18,176 nucleotides of DNA from Chloroflexota bacterium (GCA_015478675.1 JADMIH010000072.1:1-18176), one strand, 5' to 3'. Counted from the stretch's first letter, positions 7,474-15,185 are shown. Made by a program: numbers and translations. Notes: generated by a model not told the origin, from the sequence alone.

Positions 7474-8361
7474 TCAGGCCGGGCACTCAACATTGTTGCC
7501 GGGGCCTGACAACTGCTCTGCAAGCATCTTTCTGGCCCTGTGAAGCTGGGTTTTGACCGCGCTTTCGGTGAGGCCTGTAACATGTGCAATCTCCTCGTAG
7601 GAGAGGTCATTATAATAACGTAAGACGGTTACGGATCGATATTTGTCGGGCAATGCATCGAGCAAACGTTTTACAGCAGCGCTCTGTTCACTGCGCAAGG
7701 CAAGCTCCTCAGGCTGCGGCTCGTCGCTGGGCACGTAGAGAGCTACATCATCAAGGGGGGCCGAAGGGCGCCGCCTGCGTAGCATATCTATGCAGTGGTG
7801 CGAGGCTATAGAAAGCAGCCACGTCGAGAATCTGCGATCAAGCTGAAAAGTATGCAGCTGGTTCCAGGCTCGGACAAAGACTTCCTGGGCAGCATCTTCT
7901 GCTTCAGCAGGGTCTCCCAGCATACGGTATGCCATGTTGTACACAGCAGACTGGTAGCGGGTAACAAGGTCGCCGAAGGCGGTCTGATCGCCCCCCAAGG
8001 CCGCAACAACTGAAGCGCGGTCCTGCTCGGCGGATGTGGAGGCGGCAGATGCCGCAGGCCCAGGATCGCCTGTACGGAGCGACGCCGTTGCGTCTGACGC
8101 CGCAACGTCGGCTGTAAGTTGAACCGCGCCACTCCCTTCGCCAGCGCTGCTACTTTTATTTGTGTATGGTGTAGCTCCGCCCTCCGAATGAGGAGAGCGG
8201 ATATGAAGGAAGTTGTCGGCGTCGGGGGTTGACATTATACCACTCAGCGGCGCTTGGAAAAGAGCCTTGGCCGATCGCTTTAGACCATCCAGGCTGATAT
8301 CCGAACCCAGGACAACCGAGGCACCGGTGCCTGACATGGCAGCTACAGCGTTGTTACTCAT
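7474..8361 (-). CDS. ECF-type RNA polymerase sigma factor with long N-terminal extension
   Basis: This 295-residue sigma-70 family protein of the extracytoplasmic-function class directs RNA polymerase to a specific gene set. Region 2 spans about 128-197 and includes DPAEAEDAAQEVFVRAW and the FSTWLLSIASHHCIDMLRRR block. Region 4 spans about 230-284 with the helix-turn-helix 'LSYEEIAHVTGLTESAVKT'. There is no region 3 or SnoaL domain. Typical ECF sigmas are about 170-200 residues; here some 115 extra, low-complexity Ala/Ser/Gly-rich residues precede region 2. The start at 8361 is supported by AGGGGAG about 8 bases upstream. An internal ATG at 8235 (residue 43) is possible but has no ribosome site. 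The next gene encodes its probable anti-sigma factor. Upstream DNA contains an ECF-like promoter that would allow autoregulation. Confidence 0.93.
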   Translation of the reverse strand: MSNNAVAAMSGTGASVVLGSDISLDGLKRSAKALFQAPLSGIMSTPDADNFLHIRSPHSEGGATPYTNKSSSAGEGSGAVQLTADVAASDATASLRTGDPGPAASAASTSAEQDRASVVAALGGDQTAFGDLVTRYQSAVYNMAYRMLGDPAEAEDAAQEVFVRAWNQLHTFQLDRRFSTWLLSIASHHCIDMLRRRRPSAPLDDVALYVPSDEPQPEELALRSEQSAAVKRLLDALPDKYRSVTVLRYYNDLSYEEIAHVTGLTESAVKTQLHRARKMLAEQLSGPGNNVECPA

Positions 8362-8386
8362 TGGACATCTCCCCTGTATAACCCTA

Positions 8387-8413
8387 TATACGTGGTATAA
8401 CGCAGTAAGGTTG
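8387..8413 (-). promoter_or_regulatory. Possible ECF-type autoregulatory promoter of the sigma gene
   Basis: On the minus strand the sequence contains CAACCTT, with AAC at 8410-8412, followed after 17 bp by CGTATA (8387-8392). Many ECF sigma factors recognise an AAC core at -35 and a CGT core at -10 with 16-17 bp between, and many activate their own operon. Transcription would begin about 20 nt before the ATG, just ahead of the AGGGGAG ribosome site. The match is short and could occur by chance. Confidence 0.35.
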
Positions 8414-8477
8414 CAGAAGGAGCTGGTGGAATTACCAATTACAAACTATGATTGGTAGGCAGGCGGTAAGCTGTGAA

Positions 8478-8505
8478 GCTTCACGTTTCGCATTTCACGT
8501 TTCAT
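8478..8505 (-). repeat. GTGARAC-like heptamer array (4 units), inverted relative to 6611
   Basis: Read on the minus strand the units are ATGAAAC, GTGAAAT, GCGAAAC and GTGAAGC. The first unit contains the TGA stop codon (8502-8504) of the propeller gene, and the last unit runs into the 12-bp palindrome GTGAAGCTTCAC (8474-8485). The array is degenerate compared with 6611-6638 but has the same period and unit number. Confidence 0.8.
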
Positions 8506-10202
8506 TTGCTGGGATACTTCTGCTTATATTGAAAGACGCCCAGTTGGGAGAGGAGGACGTTGTAAGGAGGTTGGTTCTCAGGGTGCATTTCGAAGACAGC
8601 ACGCTCGAAGTACTGCACCGTGTATGTTTTACCATCCAAGTCGCTCTTTTCTTGGAACTCTTCTGAGATAGGATAGCCTTGCTGTGCTACGCCTCCATTT
8701 TGCTGCCAGTACTGCAAGAAGCTCCCTCCTACTCTCTTGCCTGTTTGGGGGAAGAGTATGCTCCCTTGCTCGCTTTGTTGAGCTGGTGCCCCTCCCTGGT
8801 ACTTTTGCCTGTATCGCAGTGTGCCTAGCTGAGAGAGGAGCACATTATAGGGAGGTTGGTTCTCAGGGTGGTACTCGAAGACAGCACGCTCGAAGTACTG
8901 CACCGTGTATGTTTTACCGTCGAGGTCGCTCTTTTCCTGCATCAGCTCAGAGATAGGGTAGCCTTGCTGTTGAAGGCCACCGTGTGTCTTCCAGTAGTCC
9001 AGGAATATGCCGCTCACACTCTTTCCTGTCTGCGGAAAGAGGCTGCTTCCTGTGTCTGGCAAGGCAGGAGGGGCGGGCGCGGCGGCAGTTAGAGGTATGC
9101 CGCTGATCGTTGCGCCCATGATGTCCTGGTCGCTGTTGCCTTTGGAGGCGTCTTCCCAGGCTACCGTGCTGCCCGAAACTTCAGGCGTTGACTGTGTGCC
9201 TGCGCCCACATATATAGGGAACTCCTGTCCGGTATTGAGGTCGTAGCCGTAAATATCGAAGTTAGCGCCGTTCTTCTGGTCGGGTTCGTTGCGCGAGTCG
9301 GCCCATACCACGATATTGCCGGAGATCGCCGGCTGAATCTGGCTGCCCTGCGCTGTTGAGATGGGGAACTCTTTTTTGGCGGTCAGATCATAGCCGTATA
9401 TATCCGATGTGTCATCGCCTTTACGGTAGTCGGCCCATACCACGATATTGCCGGAGATCGCAGGGTCAGTCTGCTCATCAGGCGCATTCGAGATAACGAA
9501 CTCTTGTTTTGTGACCAGATCGTAGCCGTAGAGATCGGAGTTGACGCCTTGCGGGTCAGGCTCGTTGCGGTAATCGGCCCACACTACTACTTTGCCGTTT
9601 GTGACGGGCTTGACCTGTGCGCTCTTGGCGTTGGAGATAAGGGTCTCCTGCCCGGAGGCGAGGTCGTACATATAGATATCGCCGGAGGTCTGGTCGTTGG
9701 GGGCGGTGGCATCGCGGAAGTCGGCCCAAACAACTGTGTTGCCCCAGACGCTGGGGCGATTCTGCATTTGTGGCGCTTTGCTTATAGGGAAGGCTTTTTT
9801 GTCGCTCAGGTAAGCGCCGTAGATGTCGAAGTTGTTCAGGCGGTTATCGGTTTCGCTGCTCGCGGCGTTACGCCCATCGCGCCACACCACGCGGATGCCG
9901 TCGGTGCTGGGCTGTTCCTCGTCTGATGCGCCCTCTGAGATAGGAAAGCCCTGCCGTGTACTAAGGTCTACACCTGCGATATTGCAATCAGCGGACCGGC
10001 AGTTAGAGTAGACGAGAGTATTCCCTGACATAGCAGGCGAGACTTGGTTGCCGGCCCCACCTGCCAGGGTGAAGGGGGCAGAAACGTCGGCTTTTGGAGC
10101 CTGACCAGCAGGCGCGGCCAGCGACAGGCCCGGAATAGAAGTAGCAAGCAAAGCGGCCAGCAGCGCCTTATGTGTGCGTGTAAAGCCATGTGGATAGTGC
10201 AT
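8502..10202 (-). CDS. Secreted beta-propeller protein with two C-terminal 'QYFER' modules
   Basis: The 566-residue protein begins with a signal peptide (about 1-31, ending SLAAP). Residues 55-370 hold about seven propeller-like units, each with a core like VVWADYR...DIYGYDL...EFPIS, resembling TolB/PD40 blades. The C-terminus has two near-identical modules (about 388-468 and 483-563), each running FPQTGK, FLxYW, GYPISE, SDLDGKTYTVQYFERAVFE, HPENQPPYNVLLSQLG. I associate this module with secreted Chloroflexota proteins; its function is unknown to me. The start at 10202 is preferred over 10250 because it places AGGAGA about 12 bases upstream and gives a normal signal peptide. The protein probably acts outside the membrane; ligand unknown. 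It lies upstream of the ECF sigma gene on the same strand. No catalytic residues are recognised. Confidence 0.85.
   Translation of the reverse strand: MHYPHGFTRTHKALLAALLATSIPGLSLAAPAGQAPKADVSAPFTLAGGAGNQVSPAMSGNTLVYSNCRSADCNIAGVDLSTRQGFPISEGASDEEQPSTDGIRVVWRDGRNAASSETDNRLNNFDIYGAYLSDKKAFPISKAPQMQNRPSVWGNTVVWADFRDATAPNDQTSGDIYMYDLASGQETLISNAKSAQVKPVTNGKVVVWADYRNEPDPQGVNSDLYGYDLVTKQEFVISNAPDEQTDPAISGNIVVWADYRKGDDTSDIYGYDLTAKKEFPISTAQGSQIQPAISGNIVVWADSRNEPDQKNGANFDIYGYDLNTGQEFPIYVGAGTQSTPEVSGSTVAWEDASKGNSDQDIMGATISGIPLTAAAPAPPALPDTGSSLFPQTGKSVSGIFLDYWKTHGGLQQQGYPISELMQEKSDLDGKTYTVQYFERAVFEYHPENQPPYNVLLSQLGTLRYRQKYQGGAPAQQSEQGSILFPQTGKRVGGSFLQYWQQNGGVAQQGYPISEEFQEKSDLDGKTYTVQYFERAVFEMHPENQPPYNVLLSQLGVFQYKQKYPSK
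8514..9038 (-). repeat. Direct duplication of the C-terminal module within the propeller gene
   Basis: The two module copies (8514-8753 and 8799-9038) are offset by 285 bp, or 95 codons. Identity at DNA level is high: stretches such as the 35 bp around AGACAGCACGCTCGAAGTAC recur unchanged, starting near 8592 and 8877. Near-identity of synonymous positions suggests recent duplication or gene conversion. Confidence 0.88.
9297..9461 (-). repeat. 33-bp exact repeat between two propeller blades
   Basis: Positions 9297-9329 and 9429-9461 are identical over 33 bp, with 132 bp (44 codons) between starts, equal to one blade. The repeat encodes the 'ISGNIVVWAD' strand. It indicates recent blade duplication or homogenisation. 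Confidence 0.88.
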
Positions 10203-10249
10203 TTGTGCCTGATTTCTCCTGCATAGAATATAGTCTTTCTCCTGTGCCA

Positions 10250-10258
10250 AGTATACCA
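10250..10258 (-). promoter_or_regulatory. Possible extended -10 promoter of the propeller gene
   Basis: On the minus strand TGGTATACT (10250-10258) fits an extended -10 element (TGn plus TATACT). No good -35 hexamer lies at 17 bp, which extended -10 promoters can tolerate. It would give a leader of about 40 nt containing AGGAGA and the ATG at 10202. This also argues against an ATG at 10250, which would overlap the -10. Confidence 0.45.
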
Positions 10259-10368
10259 GTCAGGAGGAAACTGCGCGCCGGAGGAGTGTAAAATCTGTGT
10301 AAAGCTCGGAACATGAGACTTTGCTTCGTTTCCCATTATTTGTGAGTATGCGGCTGTAGGTTTTTGCT

Positions 10369-11283
10369 CTACCAGTTTCCTGTTAGCACTGACTGGAACT
10401 GGTCATCGGTGAAGTAGGGATTGGCTATGTAACGCTTGATAGCGAAGAGAGGATCGGTATCTTTGTCCGAAAGCTCGCTCAACCGAAAGGCAGCCTTATA
10501 GCCATACGACTTGATCTTCTCGGCTGAGGCGGCATCGTAAATGCCGTATGGATAAGCAAAGAAGGGAGTTGGGTGGCCCAGCAACTTTTCCAGGGTTTGC
10601 TTTGGCTCTACTATCTGCTGCTGCCAGTCCGCATCGGTCTTGTAAGTAGTGACGGGGCGGTGGTCCCAGGTGTGCGGCTGAAGGTCGAAGCCTTCCTTGT
10701 CCAGCTCTTTTACCTGGTCGGAAGTCATGTAGTTTTCTTTGTCCAGTGTGACTGTCATGATGAAGAAGGTGGCGTTGAAGCCGTATTTTTTGAGCAGAGG
10801 CACAGCATTGGTGTACTGGTTGTTGTTGTCGTCGTCAAAGGAGAGCATGATCGGCTTGCTGGGGAGGGGTTGGCCGTTGGCGTAGTAGTCGTACACCTGC
10901 TGAGCAACCACGCTCTGGTAGCCGTTTTCTTTGAGGTACTTCAAGGTGGCCTCGAACTTTGATGGGGGCACTATGTAGCCTCTATCGTCGGCTGTATCGC
11001 TCTGTACCCAATCGCGAACGTGGTGATAGCAAAGGATAGGCACAAAGCCGCGATCAGCGAGAGGTATCGGAGTGGGCGTGGCTGTGGCTGCGGTGGTTAG
11101 TGTTGGGGGGGGTGGGGTGTCGGTTGGCGGGGCGGGGGGATCTGTAGGAGTAATGGCAGGTTGTATAACTGTAGCGGTGGCGGCTGGGGCGCTGTCGCAA
11201 GCCGACAGCGCAGGCAGAATAAGTGCGGCCACCGCCAGCCAAAGTAGCATGACCTGGGGACGAGGCAGTGCACGGAAGCTCAT
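10369..11283 (-). CDS. Lipoprotein polysaccharide deacetylase (NodB-type)
   Basis: This 304-residue protein has an N-terminal lipoprotein signal: hydrophobic residues 11-25, then the lipobox LSAC with Cys29 as the lipidated residue. A Pro/Thr-rich spacer (31-75) would lift the catalytic domain off the membrane. The NodB homology domain follows. Motif 1 is LSFDDD (147-152) with the catalytic and metal Asp. Motif 2 is His204-x3-His208, which completes the metal site. Motif 3 is FAYPYG (242-247). Family members remove acetyl groups from GlcNAc or MurNAc in peptidoglycan, or from exopolysaccharide; the sequence does not decide the substrate. The start at 11283 is chosen because it begins directly before the signal peptide; ATGs at 11355 and 11337 would add an odd N-terminal leader. 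A weak GAAAGG lies about 12 bases upstream. It is transcribed divergently from the second propeller gene. Confidence 0.9.
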   Translation of the reverse strand: MSFRALPRPQVMLLWLAVAALILPALSACDSAPAATATVIQPAITPTDPPAPPTDTPPPPTLTTAATATPTPIPLADRGFVPILCYHHVRDWVQSDTADDRGYIVPPSKFEATLKYLKENGYQSVVAQQVYDYYANGQPLPSKPIMLSFDDDNNNQYTNAVPLLKKYGFNATFFIMTVTLDKENYMTSDQVKELDKEGFDLQPHTWDHRPVTTYKTDADWQQQIVEPKQTLEKLLGHPTPFFAYPYGIYDAASAEKIKSYGYKAAFRLSELSDKDTDPLFAIKRYIANPYFTDDQFQSVLTGNW

Positions 11284-11484
11284 AACGAAAGAAGACCTTT
11301 CTAGGGGAGATATTGTGCCAGGGTGGGACAGCGCCATTTTACCAGATAGCTTCATAAATGCCCAGGATTAGGCCCTGATAAATGTTCAGAATAAGCGCTG
11401 GAAAACTAACGACGGCTTTGCGCCTCGCTTCTACCTTGCGCTTTATCTCACAAGTGGAAAACAACCTGCGCCCCGAAGCGTGAG

Positions 11485-11493
11485 TGTTATACT
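11485..11493 (+). promoter_or_regulatory. Possible extended -10 promoter of the 11614 gene
   Basis: TGTTATACT (11485-11493) has the TGn-TATACT form of an extended -10 element. No strong -35 hexamer lies 17 bp upstream. An AAC at 11460-11462 lies 16 bp before CGTG (11479-11482), which would instead fit a weak ECF-type promoter. Either way the transcript would include the inverted repeat at 11523-11578 in a leader of about 115 nt. Confidence 0.4.
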
Positions 11494-11522
11494 CCCTACA
11501 GGCCGGTAGCGCAACCCCTGCC

Positions 11523-11578
11523 GTTGTAAATCGTTATCTTTGTGGGACCACAAGCGCCCATGCAGAACGATTTACAAC
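11523..11578. repeat. Nested inverted repeat in the leader of the 11614 gene
   Basis: The outer arms GTTGTAAATCGTT (11523-11535) and AACGATTTACAAC (11566-11578) are 13-bp perfect complements separated by 30 bp. Within the loop TTGTGG and CCACAA form a second 6-bp stem around a GA dinucleotide, followed by a purine/cytosine stretch. The outer repeat ends 20 bp before the AGGAGG ribosome site. There is no T-tract, so it is not a standard terminator. It may be an RNA structure controlling translation or stability, or a DNA binding site for a regulator. I do not recognise a known riboswitch. Confidence 0.8.
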
Positions 11579-11613
11579 AGGCAAACAGGCAATAACTAGG
11601 AGGAAAAGAGATT

Positions 11614-13524
11614 ATGAAATTAGAGCAGCGTAAAACTGCCAGGGCAGGAGCAGCAATCGCCAGCACCGTAATGGCAGGCGCCGTGCTACTTAACGCTATC
11701 CCTGCCGCCGCAGTGGAATTTGCCCACCCCGCTTTCAAGAACCTCTGGGACCGCACCGACTCCCTTGTGGCCTCAGGCCAGGTGAGCCGCACATTCTTCT
11801 GGGGTCCTGAGCCTCGTGCAGCGGCCCAGGAGCAATATGTAGACGCCCCGAACGGCACAGGTACCCGCCTTGTACAGTACTTCGACAAGTCGCGCATGGA
11901 GATCAACGACCCCGGCGCAAATGCGAGCAGCCCCTTCTTCGTCACCAATGGCCTCCTCACCATCGAGCTGATCAGCGGCCAGATGCAGATAGGCAACAAC
12001 GCCTTCGTCAATCGCTATCCGGCTGTTATTCCTATCTCCGGCGACGTTGACGACACTCAGGCTCCTACATACGCCTCTTTTATCTCCGTATCTAATACCC
12101 GCCGAGGCGACCACCCGCAGCCCGACCGCACAGGCCAGTTCGCCACCTCCACCATTAACCAGGCAGGCCAGGTAGGCAACGACCCCGCGAAGGCTAGTGT
12201 GCCCGGCACCAAGATCGTCTACTTCGAGCCTTCTACCAAGCACAACATACCCGAAAGATTCTGGCAGTTCCTCAACGCCACCGGCCCTATCAGTCAGACA
12301 GGACAGATAATCAACCAGCGCCTGATAGACCCCTGGTTCTACGCTTCCGGCCTCCCCATCTCCGATGCATACTGGAGTCGTGTCAAGATAAAAGGCGTTA
12401 TGCAGGACGTCATGATCCAGGCATTTGAGCGCCGCGTCCTTACTTACGTGCCCACCAACGAGCCAGGATTCCAGGTTGAAATGGGCAATATCGGCCTTCA
12501 CTACTACGACTGGCGCTATAAGGATGCAGGCAAGCCGACGGGCACAGTTATTCCTGCCACAGGCACGCCCGGCACAGCTGTGCCCACCGTGACCGGCACC
12601 GTAAGCACTGCTACGGCCACAGGCACGCCAGGCAGCCCTACACCCACCGTTACTGGCACGCCCCCCACCTCTACGCCCACCGTTACTCCTACCCCCAACG
12701 TCATCACCCAGGGGCTTATCGCCTTCTCCTCGAACCGCAGCGGTAATTTCGATATATACACTATCAAGGGCGACGGCACAGGCGCTAAGGACCTGACCTC
12801 CAACAGCCCCAGAGACGATACCAACCCCGCCTTCTCGCCTGATTACACCAAGATCGCCTTCACCTCAAGCCGCGACGGCAACCAGGACATCTACGTGATG
12901 AATGCCGACGGCTCATCTCCTACGCGCCTCACCAACGACCCTGCCGATGACTACCAACCAACATGGTCGCCGGACGGCACAAAGATAGCTTTTGTCTCCA
13001 AGCGCTCAGGCGGCCAGGCCGACGTCTACATGATGAACTCCAACGGCACCAACCAGACAAATCTTACTTTCCTCGCGGGCGACGATGATAATCCGTCCTG
13101 GGGCGTCAATAATCTCATCGCCTTCACTTCGAAGCGTTCGGGCGCTGCGCAGATATATACTCTCAACCCCGATGCCCCCGCCGCCGTCACCCAAATCACC
13201 AATACCGGAGAGAACTTCCTGCCAAAATGGAACACCGTAGCCAAGCGCATCGTCTTCATCTCTACCCGCGACGGCACCGGCGAGGTATACACTATGCGCC
13301 CAGGTGGTGAAGAGCAGACCAGGCTCACTCTCAACAGTTACAACGACTGGGACCCGGCCTACTCACCCGACAACAGCAAAATAGTTTACGCCGAGGAGTT
13401 CGGGGGCGACTCAACCAACCTTGAGCTTTACGACATGAACATAGACGGCACCAACCAGCAGCGCCTCACCATCGAGCCAGGCAAAGATCAGCAGCCTAGC
13501 TGGGGCCTCACAACCACCAAGTAG
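11614..13524 (+). CDS. Secreted protein: 'QYFDK/FERR' module, Pro/Thr linker, six-bladed PD40 propeller
   Basis: This 636-residue protein has a signal peptide (about 1-33, ending AIPAAA). Its N-terminal half has two divergent copies of the module seen in the 8502 gene. Copy one holds FFWGPEP, RLVQYFDKSRMEI (85-97) and FVTNGLLTIEL (109-119). Copy two holds FWQFL, GLPISDA (246-252), QAFERRVLTYVPTNEPGFQV (269-288) and GNIGLHYYDW. A Pro/Thr/Gly linker follows (about 307-365). Residues 366-632 form six PD40/TolB-like blades with cores like KIAFTSSRDGNQDIYVMNAD and Asn/Asp-Gly turns. AGGAGG lies 10 bases before ATG 11614. A strong terminator follows the stop, so it is probably a single-gene unit. 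No catalytic residues are seen; surface binding or scaffolding is the likeliest role, but this is inference. Confidence 0.88.
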   Translation: MKLEQRKTARAGAAIASTVMAGAVLLNAIPAAAVEFAHPAFKNLWDRTDSLVASGQVSRTFFWGPEPRAAAQEQYVDAPNGTGTRLVQYFDKSRMEINDPGANASSPFFVTNGLLTIELISGQMQIGNNAFVNRYPAVIPISGDVDDTQAPTYASFISVSNTRRGDHPQPDRTGQFATSTINQAGQVGNDPAKASVPGTKIVYFEPSTKHNIPERFWQFLNATGPISQTGQIINQRLIDPWFYASGLPISDAYWSRVKIKGVMQDVMIQAFERRVLTYVPTNEPGFQVEMGNIGLHYYDWRYKDAGKPTGTVIPATGTPGTAVPTVTGTVSTATATGTPGSPTPTVTGTPPTSTPTVTPTPNVITQGLIAFSSNRSGNFDIYTIKGDGTGAKDLTSNSPRDDTNPAFSPDYTKIAFTSSRDGNQDIYVMNADGSSPTRLTNDPADDYQPTWSPDGTKIAFVSKRSGGQADVYMMNSNGTNQTNLTFLAGDDDNPSWGVNNLIAFTSKRSGAAQIYTLNPDAPAAVTQITNTGENFLPKWNTVAKRIVFISTRDGTGEVYTMRPGGEEQTRLTLNSYNDWDPAYSPDNSKIVYAEEFGGDSTNLELYDMNIDGTNQQRLTIEPGKDQQPSWGLTTTK

Positions 13525-13572
13525 AAGCTCGCTGCTCTGCTTTAATCATTCACAAGGCAGAGAAATGAATAC

Positions 13573-13606
13573 AGAAAAGCCCCTTCCTAACCGTCGGGGC
13601 TTTTCT
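13573..13606 (+). terminator. Rho-independent terminator after the secreted propeller gene
   Basis: AGAAAAGCCCC (13573-13583) and GGGGCTTTTCT (13596-13606) form an 11-bp perfect stem around a 12-nt loop. The CTTTTCT run closes the stem and gives a T-rich tail on the plus strand; the complementary AGAAAAG at the left edge would serve as a T-rich tail on the minus strand. It begins 49 bp after the stop of the gene ending at 13524. Confidence 0.88.
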
Positions 13607-13684
13607 CTTGCTCCATCCTGGACACTCTCTCCTGCACCTTGGGACGCGTCCGAGAATTAGCGTAATCTACATACAACGACCGAT

Positions 13685-13711
13685 TTGCTGCAACATTGAA
13701 TGCTGTATACT
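13685..13711 (+). promoter_or_regulatory. Possible promoter of the MFS gene
   Basis: TATACT (13706-13711) is preceded by TTGCTG (13685-13690) with a short 15-bp spacer. It lies beyond the terminator and would give a leader of about 28 nt before ATG 13746. The -10 is convincing, the -35 less so. Confidence 0.35.
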
Positions 13712-13745
13712 CGTATTTAAGCAAACCCACAAGGTGAGGAGATAC

Positions 13746-15185
13746 ATGGCACACGACACAACCACAATCCATGGAGCAGATGCCGAGCAGCCCGCAGGCG
13801 AAAATGAGAATACACCTAAAGTTACCTTTATCACCGTCCTCAAAAACGGCAGCTTCCGCAACCTATGGCTTGGGCAGATCGTATCACAGGTGGGCGACTA
13901 CTTCGCCTTCCTCGCCCTGCTCGTAGTGATCAGTGGCCTCTCCAAAGACCTTCAGAGCACCACCCTTGCTGTATCGGGCATTATGATAGCCAGCACTCTG
14001 CCACGCCTTCTCTTCGGCATGCTGGCGGGCGTCTTCGTGGATAGGTGGGATCGCCGCCGAACGATGCTGACCTCCGACCTGCTGCGCGCCGCCCTCACCC
14101 TTGCAATGATCCCCGCTTTCCTCGACAAGAATCTCCTTGCCCTCTTTGCCCTCACCTTCGCGATGTCGGCGGTAGGCACTCTCTTCAACCCCGCCAAAGG
14201 CGCGCTCATACCAAAGCTGGTGCCCAAAGAGCAGCTCCTTTCCGCCAACTCCCTCTCCCAGAGCAGCCAGATGTTAGCTGTGCTCATCGGCCCCGCGCTG
14301 GCAGGCACTACACTCAAGTTAGCGGGCACAGGCAACGAGTGGGTCGCTTTCCTGGTAGACTCCCTCTCTTTCCTCATCTCGGCCACAGCGATATTCTTCA
14401 TATCAGTGCCACCTGAGAAAGCAAGCGATACGCAGCCCTCAGCTTCCGGCCCCGAAAAAGGGGCAGTGCGCCGCGTCTGGGAAGAGCTGCTCGTCGGCCT
14501 GAAAACCCTTATGCTCAACCGCACAGTAGGCACAGTCACAGCTATTCTCGGCATCACAATGCTTGGTATGGGCGCGGTAAATGTCCTCTGGATTATTTAT
14601 CTGAAGACGCGCTTTGGGCTTGAGGGGGCGGAGCTGGCGTGGCGGCTAAGCATCCTCGATATAGCCTTTGCCGCCGGCATGATAATGTCCAGCGTAATCA
14701 CAGGCAACGTGCTGTCGAACCTTGCGCCCAAGTGGTTCTGTGTCGGCAGCCTGCTGGGGATAGGCGTTATGCTTGCTGTCTTCGGATACTTGCCCGACTA
14801 TTGGACAATCGCCGCAAGCATCGTGCTCCTGGGGGCGTTCGTAGCGCCAATCAACACAGGCGTCTCCACCCTCATTCAGATAGTAGTGCCCAACGAACAG
14901 CTAGGCCGTGTCAATGGCGGCGTGGGCACAGTAATAGATACTGCCACCTTAGGATCGATGAGCCTTGCAGGTGTGCTCGGCGCTATGCTCGGTATACCGG
15001 TCGTTTTCCTGATAGCAGGGGTTATATGCCTGCTTATGGGCGTCACCGCCTGGCTGGTGCTTCCTGCTATCACCCTCAAAGATAAGCCGGAAGAAGATGA
15101 CACTGAACAGAGAGAGCTAGCCCTTCACCCCGAAGCCATCCTCGACCCCGGCCTCTCGCTATCCGAAATAGAACAGGCCAGCTAG
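13746..15185 (+). CDS. MFS transporter (EntS/MFS_3-like exporter)
   Basis: This 479-residue integral membrane protein fits a 12-helix major facilitator. After a polar N-terminal tail (1-33), helices start near FRNLWLGQIVSQVGDYFAF (37-55). Motif A, GVFVDRWDRRR (95-105), joins helices 2 and 3, and a GPALAG turn (182-187) occurs in helix 5. A charged central loop around 225-255 separates the halves, and the C-terminus is an acidic tail. The pattern matches the MFS_3 group that includes the enterobactin exporter EntS and several drug efflux proteins. Substrate is unknown, and no siderophore or antibiotic genes are nearby. The start at 13746 has GTGAGGAGA directly upstream; an open frame back to 13608 crosses the terminator and promoter. 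It converges with the ABC ATPase gene with only 24 bp between stops. Confidence 0.92.
   Translation: MAHDTTTIHGADAEQPAGENENTPKVTFITVLKNGSFRNLWLGQIVSQVGDYFAFLALLVVISGLSKDLQSTTLAVSGIMIASTLPRLLFGMLAGVFVDRWDRRRTMLTSDLLRAALTLAMIPAFLDKNLLALFALTFAMSAVGTLFNPAKGALIPKLVPKEQLLSANSLSQSSQMLAVLIGPALAGTTLKLAGTGNEWVAFLVDSLSFLISATAIFFISVPPEKASDTQPSASGPEKGAVRRVWEELLVGLKTLMLNRTVGTVTAILGITMLGMGAVNVLWIIYLKTRFGLEGAELAWRLSILDIAFAAGMIMSSVITGNVLSNLAPKWFCVGSLLGIGVMLAVFGYLPDYWTIAASIVLLGAFVAPINTGVSTLIQIVVPNEQLGRVNGGVGTVIDTATLGSMSLAGVLGAMLGIPVVFLIAGVICLLMGVTAWLVLPAITLKDKPEEDDTEQRELALHPEAILDPGLSLSEIEQAS

Noticed and set aside
11523..11578. Known riboswitch or attenuator
   Set aside because: The nested stems do not match any riboswitch core I recognise, no terminator follows, and the downstream gene is not a metabolic gene.
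11773..12501. A 242-codon minus-strand frame opposite the second propeller gene
   Set aside because: The plus-strand protein has a signal peptide, ribosome site and recognised modules here; the antisense translation has no motifs.
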